This document shows, one piece after another, positions 11,066 to 22,312 of a DNA stretch of 64,000 bases. Source of the stretch: Owenia fusiformis (Eukaryota; Annelida; Polychaeta; Sabellida; Oweniidae); assembly GCA_903813345.2 (NCBI GenBank), contig CAIIXF020000001.1, forward strand, positions 33,438,866 through 33,502,865, given 5' to 3'. Under the pieces are notes generated by a model that worked only from the letters and a program-made list of their open reading frames with translations, made no database searches and was not told where the DNA came from. Made by a program: the position numbers and the translations under genes. Position 1 is the first letter of the stretch. The number at the start of each line of letters is the position of its first letter.

Positions 11066-12293
11066 ATCCCATCGAATGAAGTTCGGAGGGATATAGGGAA
11101 CGCCTCCGTCCGTCCGTCCGGGCATTAACTCAAATATATGGGAGTAGAAGTTCTGCTCGAAAGCCGATTTTCAAAATGGCCGCTCATTTCAAAATGGCGG
11201 CCATTTTAGTGCCGATTTTACAGTTATTTAGGTGCAATAAGTAAAACGATAATAGCAATATGTTTTAAATGTAAACAAATTATAAAGGACATTAATAATG
11301 CTACAAATGTAGATATTAAAGAAGCACATGGCAGCCATCTTGAAAAATGGCGGCCTTTACTCGTCATTTTACGATTTTTGCTGTAACTCAAAAAATAGTG
11401 GAGCGATTTTGTTCATATTTGGTATGTGAATACTATAAGCATTGCACACTGTCTAAAGACACTTTTGTTAGAAGGCGGCCATTTTGAAAAAAATTTTGAA
11501 AAATGGCCGCCATTTTAACGTATTTTACTACTCGAAAAGTCGTGGAGCGATTTTGTTCATATGTGACTACTATAAGCATGGCACACTGTCCTATGACACT
11601 TTTGGTAGAAGGCGGCCATTTTGAAAAAAAATTTGGAAAAATGGCTGCCATTTTAACGTATTTTACTATTACTCGAACTCGAAAGTCATAGAGCGATTTT
11701 GTTCATATTTGGTATGTGAAAACTATAAGCATGGCACACTGTCTAATGACACTTTTGGTAGAAGGCGGCCATTTTGAAAAATGGCCAATCATTTTAACGT
11801 ATTTTACTATAACTCGAAAAGTAGTGGAGCGATTTTGTTCATATTTTGTAAGTGAATACTATAAGCATGGCACACTGTCTAATGACACTTTTGGTAGAAG
11901 GCGGCCATTTTTCAAAATGGCCGCCTTTTTAAGGTATTTTACTAAAACTCGAAAAGTAGTGCAGCGATTTTGTTCATATTTGATATGTGAATACTTTAAG
12001 CATTGCACATTGTCTAATAAAACTTTGGGGAGTAGTCGGCCATTTTGAAAAATGGCCACCATTTTTATGTGTGTTATTTTACAAGTACGTGTTCGATTTT
12101 TCAAAAATTTTAGAGGTGGCTACTTAAAAGCATATTATTTCTTCTGATGACAACTTGGCTAGTGAGCAACCATTTTAAAAATGGTGGCCTTTCTGGTGTG
12201 TTGTTTTATGATATTTGCTATTCATTTGTAAAAATGCCAGCCATTTCTGTTCGATGGGATTCGCTACGCTTTGGCGTTGCCGTTGTTCTGGTT
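11066..12293 (+). mobile_element. HLE-A copy 4, complete
   Basis: From ATCCCATCGAATGAAG to GTTGTTCTGGTT. It has a short (GTCC)3 block at 11107-11120 and a spacer, then five core units spaced 136-147 bp (GATTTTGTTCATA near 11406, 11548, 11695, 11832 and 11968), then the 3' subterminal repeat and hairpin. It interrupts a possible host exon at 12294. Confidence 0.85.
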
Positions 12294-12510
12294 TTATTTG
12301 ATTTTGTAGCAGTTGAATCAGAGATTTTGGATGATTTCATTTGATAATTGTCAATCACTGAAATTGTCATAAATTCATGACTTTCTACAATTATGTGTTT
12401 ATTTATTGATTTCACTTCATTTGGTATTATTCCAGAGAAATTTCTTGTTATCATTCTAAATGCCTTTATTTTCAGTAATCTTTCTCTTAATCTACTCTTC
12501 TTCATAATAT
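12294..12510 (-). CDS. Candidate downstream exon, interrupted by HLE-A
   Basis: An open minus-strand frame beginning after a plausible acceptor (CCACCTTGTAG, about 12511-12521) with NIMKKSRLRERLLKIKAF and running to about 12294, where HLE-A copy 4 cuts it. It is phase-compatible with the candidate exon at 12954-13195. It is Lys/Arg and Ser rich and no family is recognised. It could equally be chance open sequence. Confidence 0.25.
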
Positions 12511-12521
12511 TCTACAAGGTG

Positions 12522-12953
12522 GTTTATAATGTTTTGAAATTTAGAAGGTCATAATGAAGGACAGTAAAAACATGTAAGCCCAACCACTTTGAAATGCAAA
12601 GAACTTATCATTAGAAACCACATGGTAAAATCACTTGGCTGATCATAAATTGTTTTCATAACATCCTTCTTACTCGATACTGAAGGGGAGTTGGAACATC
12701 TGATATGCATGTAATGCTAAGTATTATGTATATTAACCATAGGCATGTTAGTTTTGTCGTTTTGGTAATCTAAAAACAGAAAATTTGGTGAAATCTACAT
12801 TTTCGTTCGGCGAGTTTTTGATTTTGCTTCATTTATCAACTCAGTTCAATCACTGAATCCTGTTAGCAAATGAATCTTGAGTCTCTTATACAGCATATGG
12901 AATACCATCTGTAGGCAAAATGACATTAAGGTGGTAAAGAGAAGAGAAACACA
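12522..12953. other. No gene seen (candidate intron)
   Basis: AT-rich DNA without repeats I recognise. It would be the intron if the two flanking minus-strand exon candidates belong together. Confidence 0.25.
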
Positions 12954-13195
12954 CATACCTTTCCTCCGACATTTTGAATTTTGCAGATCTTGTCGAATCT
13001 TTGATCACGCACTTGTAATAGTAGGCGATCACTGTACATACTGTGAGATAGATTGCTAGTTTTTAGACCATAATGTGTAGGATTCAAAACAAAGTCAGAA
13101 AATATTAGGTCTTTCAGACTGCGGCAAAAATAAATGTCAGGAGAATTTTGTTGAAGAGTTGAAGAATTGCGGATGTTGAAGTTCACATTATCCAT
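12954..13195 (-). CDS. Candidate upstream exon of unknown gene
   Basis: Open frame from ATG at 13193-13195 (MDNVNFNIRNSSTLQQNS) to NVGGK, directly followed by GTATGTGTG, a good 5' splice site at 12953. About 81 codons, phase 0. The composition looks coding-like (few repeats, mixed residues), unlike the surrounding LINE frames. No homologous family recognised. Confidence 0.3.
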
Positions 13196-13350
13196 TTTCA
13201 GGAATATTTTGTTAGGGGTTATAATTTATGCAACTTTCAAGACTTAGTAGAATGTATGGTATGAACATGCATGTATGGTGTGAAAATATGGAAGGATTCC
13301 TGCAGGTAACAAGGGAAATATATTTTTTTACCATCCTGTATATATATGTA

Positions 13351-13690
13351 CAGGGTTGTCCAAAAAATGGGACACTGACTCATATTGATTTTCCTGATGA
13401 AAACATGTCATATTATATACCAATGGATAGGGAATTTACTCATCTTTAATTTGGTATATCATAAGTTCAAATTTATTATAATGTCTGTCAACCAGCGTCT
13501 ATAATATAAATGACGTCATTTTCATTTCAAAACGGGGTTTCAAAACTTGCAAAAACAAAGGTTCAATATGTCCACCATTTTGATCAATTGTAGCCCTCAA
13601 GTTTGGCCTTAACTGGTCAATTTTTGGTTCCCAATCCAATTATTTTATAGTCTGTTGATTGCTTGATATCACCTCTCTGTGTAGCCTTAA
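13351..13690 (-). pseudogene. mariner/Tc1-like transposon end with transposase C-terminus remnant
   Basis: TA followed by CAGGGTTGTCCAAAAAATGG at 13349-13370 is a mariner-type terminal repeat. Inward, on the minus strand (about 13640-13557), is WEPKIDQLRPNLRATIDQNG with GGHIEPL. This is the conserved last part of mariner-family DDE transposases (LRxxLxxCIxxNGGHIE). The other terminus and the catalytic core are missing. Confidence 0.75.
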
Positions 13691-13853
13691 CTCCATGCTC
13701 AATCCTACCACTGCTGTAGACTGAGGACGTAACATTCACACTTGGTGCCTTGCTCTCTTGAAAAATCACTAGAACTGGGTCTACTCTTTGAAAAATCCTA
13801 AAACTGTATGGGTACTGTTTTTGAAAAAATCGCCGGAAGTGGGTCCTGTTTTT

Positions 13854-15050
13854 ATCCCATCAAACGAAGTTCTGAGGGATATAAGGAACGCCTCCGTCCG
13901 TCCGTCCGTCCGTCCGTCCGTCCGTCTGTCCGTCTGTCCGTCCGTCCGTCTGTCCGTCCATCCGTACGTCCGTCCGTCCGTCCGTCTGGGCAATAACTCA
14001 AATACCGTTGGCCCGATTTTGTTCATATTTTGTACACATATACCCTATGGGGGTAGAAGTTCTGCTCAAAAGCCGATTTTCAAAATGGCGGCCATTTTAG
14101 TGCCGAATTTACAGTAATTTAGGTGCAATATGTAAAACTGTAATAGCAATATGTTTTAGATGTAAAAAAATTATATACGACATTAATAAATCTAGAAATG
14201 TATATATTAAAGAAGCACATGGCAGCCATCTTGAAAAATGGCGGTCTTTACTCGTTATTTTACGATTTTTGCTGTAACTCGAAAAGTAGTGGAGCGATTT
14301 TGGTCATATTTGGTATGTGAATACTATAAACATTGCACACTGTCTAAAGACACTTTAAGTAGAAGGCGGCCATTTTGAAAAATGGACGCCATTTTTCAAA
14401 ATGGCCGCCATTTTAACGTATTTCACTATAACTCGAAAAGTAGTGGAGCGATTTTGTTCATATTTGGTATGTGAATACTATAAGCATGACACACTGTCCT
14501 ATGACACTTTTGGTAGAAGGCAACCATTTTGAAAAAAAATTTGAAAAATGGCCGCCATTTTAACAAATTTTACTATAACTCGAAAAGTAGTGAAGCGATT
14601 TTGTTCATATTTGGTATGTGAATACTGTAAGCATGGCACATTGTCTAATGACACTTTTGGTAGAAGGCGGTCATTTTTCAAAATGGCCGCCATTTTAACG
14701 TATTTTACTATTACTCGAAAAGTAGTGGAGCGATTTTGTTTATATTTGGTATGTGAATACTTTAAGCACGACACACTGTCTAATGGCACTTTTGGTAGAA
14801 GGTGGCCATTTTGAAAAATGGCCGCCATTTTAACATTTTTTTACTATAACTTGAAAAGTAATGGAGCGATTTTGTTTATATTTGGTATGTGAATACCATA
14901 AGCATGGCACATGGTCTAATAGCACTTTTGGTAGAAGGTGGCCATTTTGAAAAATGGCTGCCATTTTTGCTATATCCTTTGTTTGCAAAAATGCCCTCCA
15001 TGGCTGTTCGATGGGATTCACTACGCTTTGGCGTTGCCGTTGTTCTGGTT
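13854..15050 (+). mobile_element. HLE-A copy 5, complete
   Basis: From ATCCCATCAAACGAAG to GTTGTTCTGGTT. It has a long (GTCC/GTCT)n block (about 13895-13985), the GGGCAATAACTCAAATACC unit, the spacer, then at least five core units near 14290, 14450, 14600, 14735 and 14870. The expected 3' subterminal repeat and hairpin close it. Reading frames across the block (poly Pro-Ser-Val-Arg) are not genes. Confidence 0.85.
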
Positions 15051-15404
15051 TAAAAATTAATTGGATAGGTATTTTGAGTCTCACCGGCACTACCCCCCTG
15101 TAAAAAAATTTAACCAGTATCCCCCCTCGGCCAAGGGGGAGCTTTTTGACAGTGTTGGCTAAAAATCATTCCAATTTGCTCAAAATGGTGAAAAACTGCA
15201 TGTGTTTGAGAATTTCTGGCCGTGGGGGGGGGTTAAGTAGACCATCTTCTTGTTCACCAAGGTGTCGCTCCAGTAAAAAGAAAAAATCTTCAAAAAATCG
15301 TAGAGCTCGAATCAAATTTAATTTACCGTCATACTTAGTAATTGGTTAAACAGACACATTTTAATAGATACAGATGGAATGCCTTCTCCTTGCAGCTGTA
15401 GACA
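15051..15404. other. Unique spacer, no gene seen
   Basis: Contains a short C-rich hairpin (CCCCCTCGGCCAAGGGGG near 15125). No gene recognised. Confidence 0.3.
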
Positions 15405-15571
15405 GGCCTGTCAACTTGGGAACACCTAACATGAGTGACTTGCAAATGTTGAACACCTTTGTTCAAATTTTGGACACCTTGGTCCAAATCTGAAAACCTT
15501 GGCCACATTTTGAGCACCTTGGTTTAAATTTTATTGCATATAATCAAAGTTTGAACACCTCAAATTTTTTT
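15405..15571 (+). mobile_element. Word-array element, left half (AACACCTTGG type)
   Basis: CAGGCCTGTCAACTTGGG start, then repeats of AACACCTTGGTCCAAAT-like words and the end CACCTCAAATTTTTT. Same as 1357-1535. The right half is missing where family D begins. Confidence 0.7.
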
Positions 15572-17660
15572 TTTAGCCGAGTCATCCAGAATAAGCCGAG
15601 TCATCTAGAATATGCTGAGTCATCCAGAAAAAGATGGATGGATAAAATAGGAAGGTAGGATAGGAGAGAATAGGAAGGAACGATAGGATAGAATAAGAAA
15701 GAAGGATAGGATAGAACAGAATATGAAGAAAGGATATGATAGGAGAGGATAGGAAGTATAGGAAGGAAAAGATACGAAGGAAGGATAGAAAGGAAGGATA
15801 GGATAGGATAAGATCAGATAGGAAGGATGGATGAATTTTTCAACATTTTCTTCTCTACTCTTGACTTTCTATCAGGATACCATCAGATCGATTTTCCGAA
15901 ATTTCAAAACGCCATCACTTCCGAACCGGTAGTCGGATCCAAATTTGATTTAAAGATTCGGATTCCTGACAAAATTCTACTCCTAATTCATAACTCATAC
16001 GTTAAATTTGGCGATTTTTTATTTTGACCTACTTTTCTGACACCATATCTCAAAAGTGGGTAGAAATACTTTCTGACGGCAAAAGGCTAATACTATTAGC
16101 ACACTCTTGGCTTCCTGTATACAAAATTTTGAAGCAAATTATTAAAGTGTAGTGTCAGAATCGTAAAAATAAGGAAAAACTATGAATTTGACCTAGATTT
16201 TGACCTAGGCATTTTGGTGTCCAAATTTTAAAGCTAGACAGCCTTCGAGGTCCCCTTCTTTTATGGGATTTTAGAATATTAAGCTGTACTCAGTCTATAT
16301 CTGGTATTTTACACTTCAAAAAAATCTTTTTTTTTCTCATTGACATAACATCGGGCACCAAATTTAGTGATTTTTGAGCTTTCAAAACGCCATAACTTCC
16401 GAACCAGTAGTCAGATCGAAATTTGGTTTGTAGATTCGAATTCCTGAGAAAATACTACGCTCGTGTCATAACTCATACATTGAATTTTGAGAACTTTTTG
16501 TGTTGACCTACTTTCCGGACGCCATTCCTCAAAATCGGTAAGAGTAATCAAAAAAAGACAGTGACATTAATGAAAGGGCTGTTTCTAAGCTACGTGATGA
16601 AAAAAAGATGAATGAATAATGACGAATAGTGACCAAGATAATTGAAAAAATGTTAGAAATGTAAGATTTGACCCAGTTCTTGACCTTGGCTTTTCAGTGT
16701 CCAAATTTTTTATTAAAGGAGCTTCGGAGGTCCTCGCCTATTGTAGGCTTTAATTTATTTTATTTGTAACCAGTCTTTATCTCGTATATTTACAATTCAT
16801 AATTTTCTTGAGCTCCATAGATTTAACAGAGGGATATCATCATATCGATTTTCTTAAACTTTGAAACATCGTAACTTCCGAACCGGTAGTCAGATTGAAA
16901 TTTGGTTTGCAGAATCGGATTCCTGAGAAAATTCTATTCTTAATTCATTACTCATACGTTGAATTTGGAGAACTTTTTATTTTGATATACTTTTTGGTGG
17001 GTCAAAATACTTTCTGACGGCAAAAGGCTAACCCTATGAACACATTCTTGGCTACATGTAAGGAAAAACTTTGAATTTGACCTAGATTTTGACCTAGGTC
17101 CTAGACTGGATTTAGACCTAGACTTGACTTGGACATGGACAAACACTGGAATTAGACCTGGACTGGACCTTGACTTGGACCTGGAAATGGACTGGACTGG
17201 TATTTTTTCAATTTTTTTTCACTTTTCTTGACATTCTATAAGGGTACCATCAGCTTGATTTTTCTCGAACTTTCAAAACGTCATTACTCCTGAACCGGAA
17301 GTCGGATTTCAATTCGGTTTTCAGATTCGGAATCCTGAGAAAATTTACTATAAGACTAATATCCTGGACATTTGATTCGGAGAATTTTTTTTTGGACCTC
17401 TTTTTCGGACACTGATATCTCGAAATCGGTTTGAGATATCAAAAAACTAAATCGATCGAAACCTGGATCGAAAATATTGAAGGACGACTGAGAAAATTGA
17501 AAAAAGTGACAAAGTACTGGATTTGACCTAGTTCTTGACCTTTGACCTAGATAAAAATTTGACCCAATTTCCGAGAAACTAGATACTGTACCTAAATTGA
17601 CCACATACCGATCTTGACTCAATGTCTTCTAGTTAATGAGAAAACGTAGGTAGAAGAATA
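15572..17660 (+). repeat. Family D tandem array 1
   Basis: Starts with AGCCGAGTCATCCAGAATA repeats, then a GGATAGGAAGGAA-type minisatellite (15640-15832). About four diverged core units follow, marked by CGCCATAACTTCCGAACCGG near 15912, 16389, 16868 and 17278 (spacing about 410-480 bp). Each unit contains TTTTGACCTACTTTTCGGAC, TCAAAAGTGGGTCAAAATAC and TTTGACCTAGATTTTGACC. The last unit degenerates into TGGACCTGGA words. Non-coding. Confidence 0.8.
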
Positions 17661-17678
17661 ACTAGATTTTGGAAATTG

Positions 17679-19800
17679 AACGAGTTCAATTTCAGACTCC
17701 AGATCTAGACTTTTTTTAGCCGAGTCATCCAGAATAAGCCAAGTCATCCAAAATAAGTTAAGTCATCCAGCAAAAGATGGATGGATGGATGGATGAAAAA
17801 GGAAGGAAGGATAGGATAGAATAGGAAGGAACGATAGGATAGAATAGGAAAGAAGGATAGAATAGAATAGGAAGAAGGGATAGAATAGGAAGGAGAGGAT
17901 ACGAAGCAAGGGTAGATAGGAAGGATAGGATAGGATCAGAAAGGAAGGATGGATGCATTTTTCAATATTTTCTTCTCTACTCTTGACTTTCTATCAGGAT
18001 ACCATCAGATCGATTTTCCTTGAAATTTCAAAACGCCATAACTTCCGAACTGGAAATCGGATCGAAATTTGATTTGCAGATTCGGATTCCTGAAAATTTT
18101 TTATTCCTAATTCATAACTCATACGTTAAATTTGGCGAATTTTTATTTTGACCTACTTTTCGGACACGCCATAACTTCGGACCCGGAAGTCGGATTGAAA
18201 TTTGGTTTGCAGATTCGGATTTCTGAGAAAATTCTATTCTTAATTCATAACTCAAACGCTAAATTTGGAGAACTTTTTATTTTGACCTACTTTTCGGACA
18301 CCATATCTCAAAAGTGGGTCAAAGGCTAACGCTATAAGCACACTCTTGGCTACATGTATACACAATTTGAAGGAATATAATTAAAGTGTAGTGTCAGAAT
18401 CGCAAAAATAAGGATAAACTATGAATTTGACCTAGATTTTGACCTAGGGATTTTGGTGTCCAAATTTTGAAGTTAGGTAGCCTTCGAGGTTCCCTTCTTT
18501 AATAGGCTTTCATTATTATAAGCTGTACTTAGTCTATATCTCGTATTTTACACTTCAAAAAAATCTTTTTTCCCATTGGCATAACATGGGGCACCAAATT
18601 CAGCGATTTTTGAGCTTTCAAAATGTCATAACTTCCGAACCGGAAGTCAGATTGAAATTTAGTTTGCAGATTCGGATTCCTGAGAAAATTCTATACTTAG
18701 TTCATAACTCACACGTTAAATTTGAAGATTTTTTTATTTTGACCTACTTTTCGGATACCATATCTCAAAAGTGGGGCAAAATACTTTCTGACGGCAAAGG
18801 GCTAACACTATTAGCACACTCTTGGCTACATGTATACAAAATTTTGAAGAATATAATTAATCTGTAGTGTCAGAATAGCAAAAATAAGGAAAAACTTGAA
18901 TTTGACCTAGATTTTGACCTAGGCATTTTGGTGTCCAAATTTTGAAGCTAGATGGCTTTTGAGGTCCCATTCTTTTAAAAGCTTTCATTATATTTAGCTG
19001 AACTCAGTCTATATTTCGTATTTTTCACTTCAAAAAAATCTTTTTTCCCATTGACTTAACATAGGCACCAAATTTAGCGATTTTTGAGCTTTCAAAACGA
19101 CATAACTTCCGAACCGGAAGTCTGATTCAAATTTGGTTTTCAGATTCGGAATTCTGAGAAAATTTCCTATAAGACTAATATCCTGGACATTTGATTCGGA
19201 GAACTTTTTTTTGGACCTCGTTTTCGGACACTGATATCTCGAAATCGGTTTGAGATATCAAAAAAATAAATCAACTTAGATTTTCTTCTTTTTTATAAGG
19301 AACACAATGAAAAAAAAACGGATCGAAAATATTGAAGGACGACCGAGAAAATCGAAAAAAGTGGCAAAGTACTGGATTTGACCTAGTTCTTGACCTTTGA
19401 CCTAGATAAAAAATTGACCCAATTTCCGAGGAACTAGATTCTGGACCTAAATTGACCAAATGACTGACTTTACTGTAAACCTTATGGTTATTGAGAAAAC
19501 TGGTTTAGAATAATAAGAATAATAAGAAGAATAAGAAAACTGACGAAAACAATAGACTCCAGATTTCATCTGGAGTCTAATAAGAAGAATAAGAAAACTG
19601 ACGAAAACAATAGACTCCAGATTTCATCTGGAGTCTAATAAGAATAAAAAGAAGAATACTGGCAAAAACAATAGACTCCAGATTGACATCTGGAGTCTAA
19701 TAAGAAAACTGGCAAAAGCAATAGACTCCAGATTGAAATCTGGAGTCTAATAATAAGACTGGCAAAAACAATAGACTCCAGATTGACATCTGGAGTCTAA
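17679..19800 (+). repeat. Family D tandem array 2 with terminal hairpin
   Basis: Begins with the hairpin AAATTGAAC-GA-GTTCAATTT (17681-17700), then AGACTCCAGATCTAGAC, GAGTCATCC repeats and a GGATA-type minisatellite (17770-17955). Core units follow at CGCCATAACTTCCGAAC near 18033, 18167, 18623 and 19098. It closes with the five-hairpin array at 19554-19798 built on AGACTCCAGAT, the inverse of the starting motif. Confidence 0.78.
19554..19798. repeat. Array of five perfect hairpins (AGACTCCAGAT arms)
   Basis: Five copies of AGACTCCAGAT, a 3-4 base loop, then ATCTGGAGTCT, at 19554-19578, 19612-19636, 19673-19698, 19723-19748 and 19773-19798. Loops are TTC, TTC, TGAC, TGAA and TGAC while both 11-base arms are invariant. 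Spacers are AATAAG/ACTGGCAAAAACAAT-type. Confidence 0.92.
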
Positions 19801-19902
19801 TAATAAAACATGGATGCCAGTTGTTTATTTCTCTGGTAAGTTGTATCCAGATCAGCTTTCAATCCTTTATGTTCTTTTTCCATACATCTCAGTTTTTCAT
19901 CT

Positions 19903-20200
19903 AAGTTCACTGCTACTCACCTAGTTACACAGACGTATCATCAGTGTATCATGGCGGAACTACTTCCGGGACTAGGTTTCGGTAAGATTCTTTTATTTCC
20001 CGATATACACCTACTTATAAGTCACGTTGTGGATAATAATTTGGCTAGAAGTAAAGGAAGATAGTCTAGTTTGAGAATGTGTCGATGGTTTTAGGTTTTA
20101 TATGTTAACGAAAACACAATTCACGTATTTAGTCCCTCGCTTTTCTTACACTGACGAACGACCAATATCACACTGACGAATCTTTGATTTGGAGCTGTTG
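19903..20200 (+). repeat. Long inverted repeat, left arm
   Basis: About 300 bp matching the reverse complement of 21990-22312: CACTGCTACnCACCTAGTTA, the ATGGCnGAACTACTTC segment, a shared CACGnTGTGGATnATAATTTG, and CTAGTTTGAGAATGTGT. It may be a transposon terminal repeat or a duplicated promoter and first-exon region. Confidence 0.75.
19951..19981 (+). other. First-exon-like segment, ATG to splice donor
   Basis: ATGGCGGAACTACTTC reads MAELLPGLGFG, then GTAAGATTC, a strong 5' splice site at 19982. The inverted arm carries the same arrangement (MAELLQEFEFG, GTAAGATAT). Conservation of both start and donor in the two arms suggests a real exon rather than chance. It points right, towards the other arm. 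Confidence 0.45.
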
Positions 20201-20675
20201 CAACACTGACGAACCATTTTAACATTTGTGTATACGAGGTAACAATTTTGTATGTATGGTTAAACTATATCAGAGAGTCATGGATCTCCCAAATACAAAT
20301 GCTAGTATTGTAATAGGGGAGAGGGAAGCGCCATAAAGATGTTATTACGCATACAATACAATATCATGAGGCAGAGCCGCTAATTGTGATACTCTATGTT
20401 AATGATTTGCCATTTGTAAAACATAGCTATGTGCTATACAGAAAAATATTTCTTTATGTAGTTATACACTATTACAGAAAATAATCATATAAATTATATA
20501 AGGGATAAATATTCAAATGTAAATATGCATGTTTAAAACATCATAGAGCAACATTAAGTGCTTTTTTATTTGCCATGGACATAAATCAAAATGGCTATAC
20601 GTTTTTTACGTGTATATGTTATGAAGTGTAAGTAGCGTCATACCCTCCAAAATGTCACTAGTTATCGAGACTACG
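20201..20675. other. No gene seen
   Basis: AT-rich DNA between the inverted-repeat arm and the zinc-finger remnant. Includes CACTGACGAA repeats at its left edge. Confidence 0.3.
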
Positions 20676-20945
20676 TGAATTATAGTGTGTCACGAGTCTT
20701 CAAATGTCTCTGTAGCGACCCTTTATAAGAGAAGGGAGTGTGACATATTGGACATAGAAATTGTTTATTATTGTCCACGGCATCCATGTGCCTCTTCAAG
20801 TTGGAGAGCAGGATAACTTTATCACATTTAACAAACTTAGACGAGCCAAGGTGTTTGTGGGCTCTGTGGTCTTCTTACGATGATTTTAGAGTGAATGCAG
20901 CCACACACTCTTTGCACTTGTATTCTTTGACCTTCAAAATAAGAA
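20676..20945 (-). pseudogene. C2H2 zinc-finger protein remnant
   Basis: A single minus-strand frame encodes YKCKECVAAFTLKSS, a stop (TAA, about 20875), then EDHRAHKH, which completes finger one (C-x2-C-x12-H spacing). Next is KFVKCDKVILLSNLKRHM, a finger with its second Cys lost. Finger three is LCPICHTPFSYKGSLQRHLK, whose final His is replaced. Three decayed C2H2 fingers of the DNA-binding type. It lies inside the 19.9-22.3 kb inverted repeat, on the strand of the right-arm first exon, so it may be that unit's downstream exon. Confidence 0.75.
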
Positions 20946-21527
20946 ATATTAATGGTAAAGATAATGTAACCAAAGATAATGTAACCAAACATAGGCATAA
21001 CAAATATATTTACAATGAATCAAATATTTTTGAAGTCATATTCTAGATATTTTTATGTGTGGTATTACTAAACAATCATTTAAACTATGGTTCTCCATTT
21101 CTGAATTTCATTTCATCATCATCAATGCAATCACTCTATGGATTTTTCTGATAATAAAAACTATCACATTTCCAAAGAAAATATGGGAATGCATTTTGTT
21201 TTGTATAGTTGCTAGGTGAGGAGCTGTAATTGATGTTTTTCAAATACTTGACCCTCGCAAAAAGTTTCAGTAGAAATATGTTATTTTAGTGATTTTGTAT
21301 GTTTTAGGTGACTTTGTAGAAAATATTTTGCAATGTGTGAAAATAATTTAAGCCCAAGAATCAATGCATTGTGGAATGACAATTCCTTTTCAAGCGTTGT
21401 GTCCTAAAATTGACATTTGATGCAAGCATCTCGAGCAAATTTTGGAAAGCAACGTCCTTCAAGAAATGGTCATTCATCAATGCACTGAGTCTGAGGCTAA
21501 ATCCTTAAACAGCAACAAGAAACTTAC

Positions 21528-21545
21528 CCCACTAGTGTCCGCCAT
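21528..21545 (-). other. Short first-exon-like segment
   Basis: Minus-strand ATGGCGGACACTAGTGGG is followed immediately by GTAAGTTTC, a near-consensus splice donor. Same design as the segments at 19951 and 22263 (ATGGCGG plus donor). It lies upstream of the zinc-finger remnant on the same strand. Could be chance. Confidence 0.3.
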
Positions 21546-21989
21546 CGCAGTAGAAGTAGATGGCTCTTGGTCAACTTCCATAAGAGCCAGTCAAAACACA
21601 TGTGATGATAGTTGTAGCAAAATAATGTAAATAAACTGCGCACTCCCAATAGCGCTATCACATCAACCGCATGTTATATACTACGAGTAAATTGGGACTC
21701 CAATTTATTATTAATTGAGAATATGATGCCTGTTTTGTTTAAATATTTCGAGATGTTATGTACAAATCATAATTACATAAGAATAATTGAAAGGATTTGA
21801 TTCAATATCTCAGCTTCAGCTTCATATACCTCCCCCTGGGCACCTGCCAGAAATCTCCGAGATTTGATAGAAAGCTACCTCCATAGGCCCGGGAACATGT
21901 ATAAAAATATCGAGGCGATTTTTTAAATGTTACCGGTTGTATGGCTGTGTCCTATGTTCATGACATTCCACAGATCAACTTTCTCTATA

Positions 21990-22312
21990 ATATTATCCAT
22001 TCGTCAGTGTAAGCAAACCTCTTCGTCAGTGTAATATTGGCAATATTAATGTCGATCGTAAGTGTTAACAAAAGCGAGGGACTAAATATGTGAAATGCGT
22101 CTTCGTTAACATACCAAACCTAAAACCATCAACACATTCTCAAACTAGACTATCTCCCATAACTTCGAGCCAAATTATAATCCACATCGTGACTTATAAG
22201 TAGATGTAAATCAAGAAATAAAAATATCTTACCGAATTCAAATTCCTGAAGTAGTTCGGCCATGATACACTGACGATACATCTGTGTAACTAGGTGGGTA
22301 GCAGTGAAGTTG
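21990..22312 (-). repeat. Long inverted repeat, right arm
   Basis: Reverse-complement partner of 19903-20200, roughly 80-85% alike by eye, including the ATG-donor segment. The arms are about 1.8 kb apart. Confidence 0.75.
22233..22263 (-). other. First-exon-like segment, ATG to splice donor
   Basis: ATGGCCGAACTACTTC reads MAELLQEFEFG and is followed by GTAAGATAT. It points left towards the zinc-finger remnant. Partner of 19951-19981. The two copies differ at several residues but keep length, frame and donor. Confidence 0.45.

Noticed and set aside
11716-12048. Repeating 110-codon frame (SMAHCLMTLLVEGGHFEKW units), with similar frames at 7805, 9686, 14548 and 55843
   Set aside because: The HLE-A core happens to be open for one to three units. 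It has no conserved frame between units and occurs on both strands.
17758-17958. Pro/Leu/Ser-rich minus-strand frame
   Set aside because: Translation of the GGATAGGAAGG minisatellite.
18132-18867. Repeated frames with TSEPEVGLKFGLQIRIPEKIL
   Set aside because: These are open stretches of the family D core in several units and both orientations, with stops at non-conserved places. No protein features.
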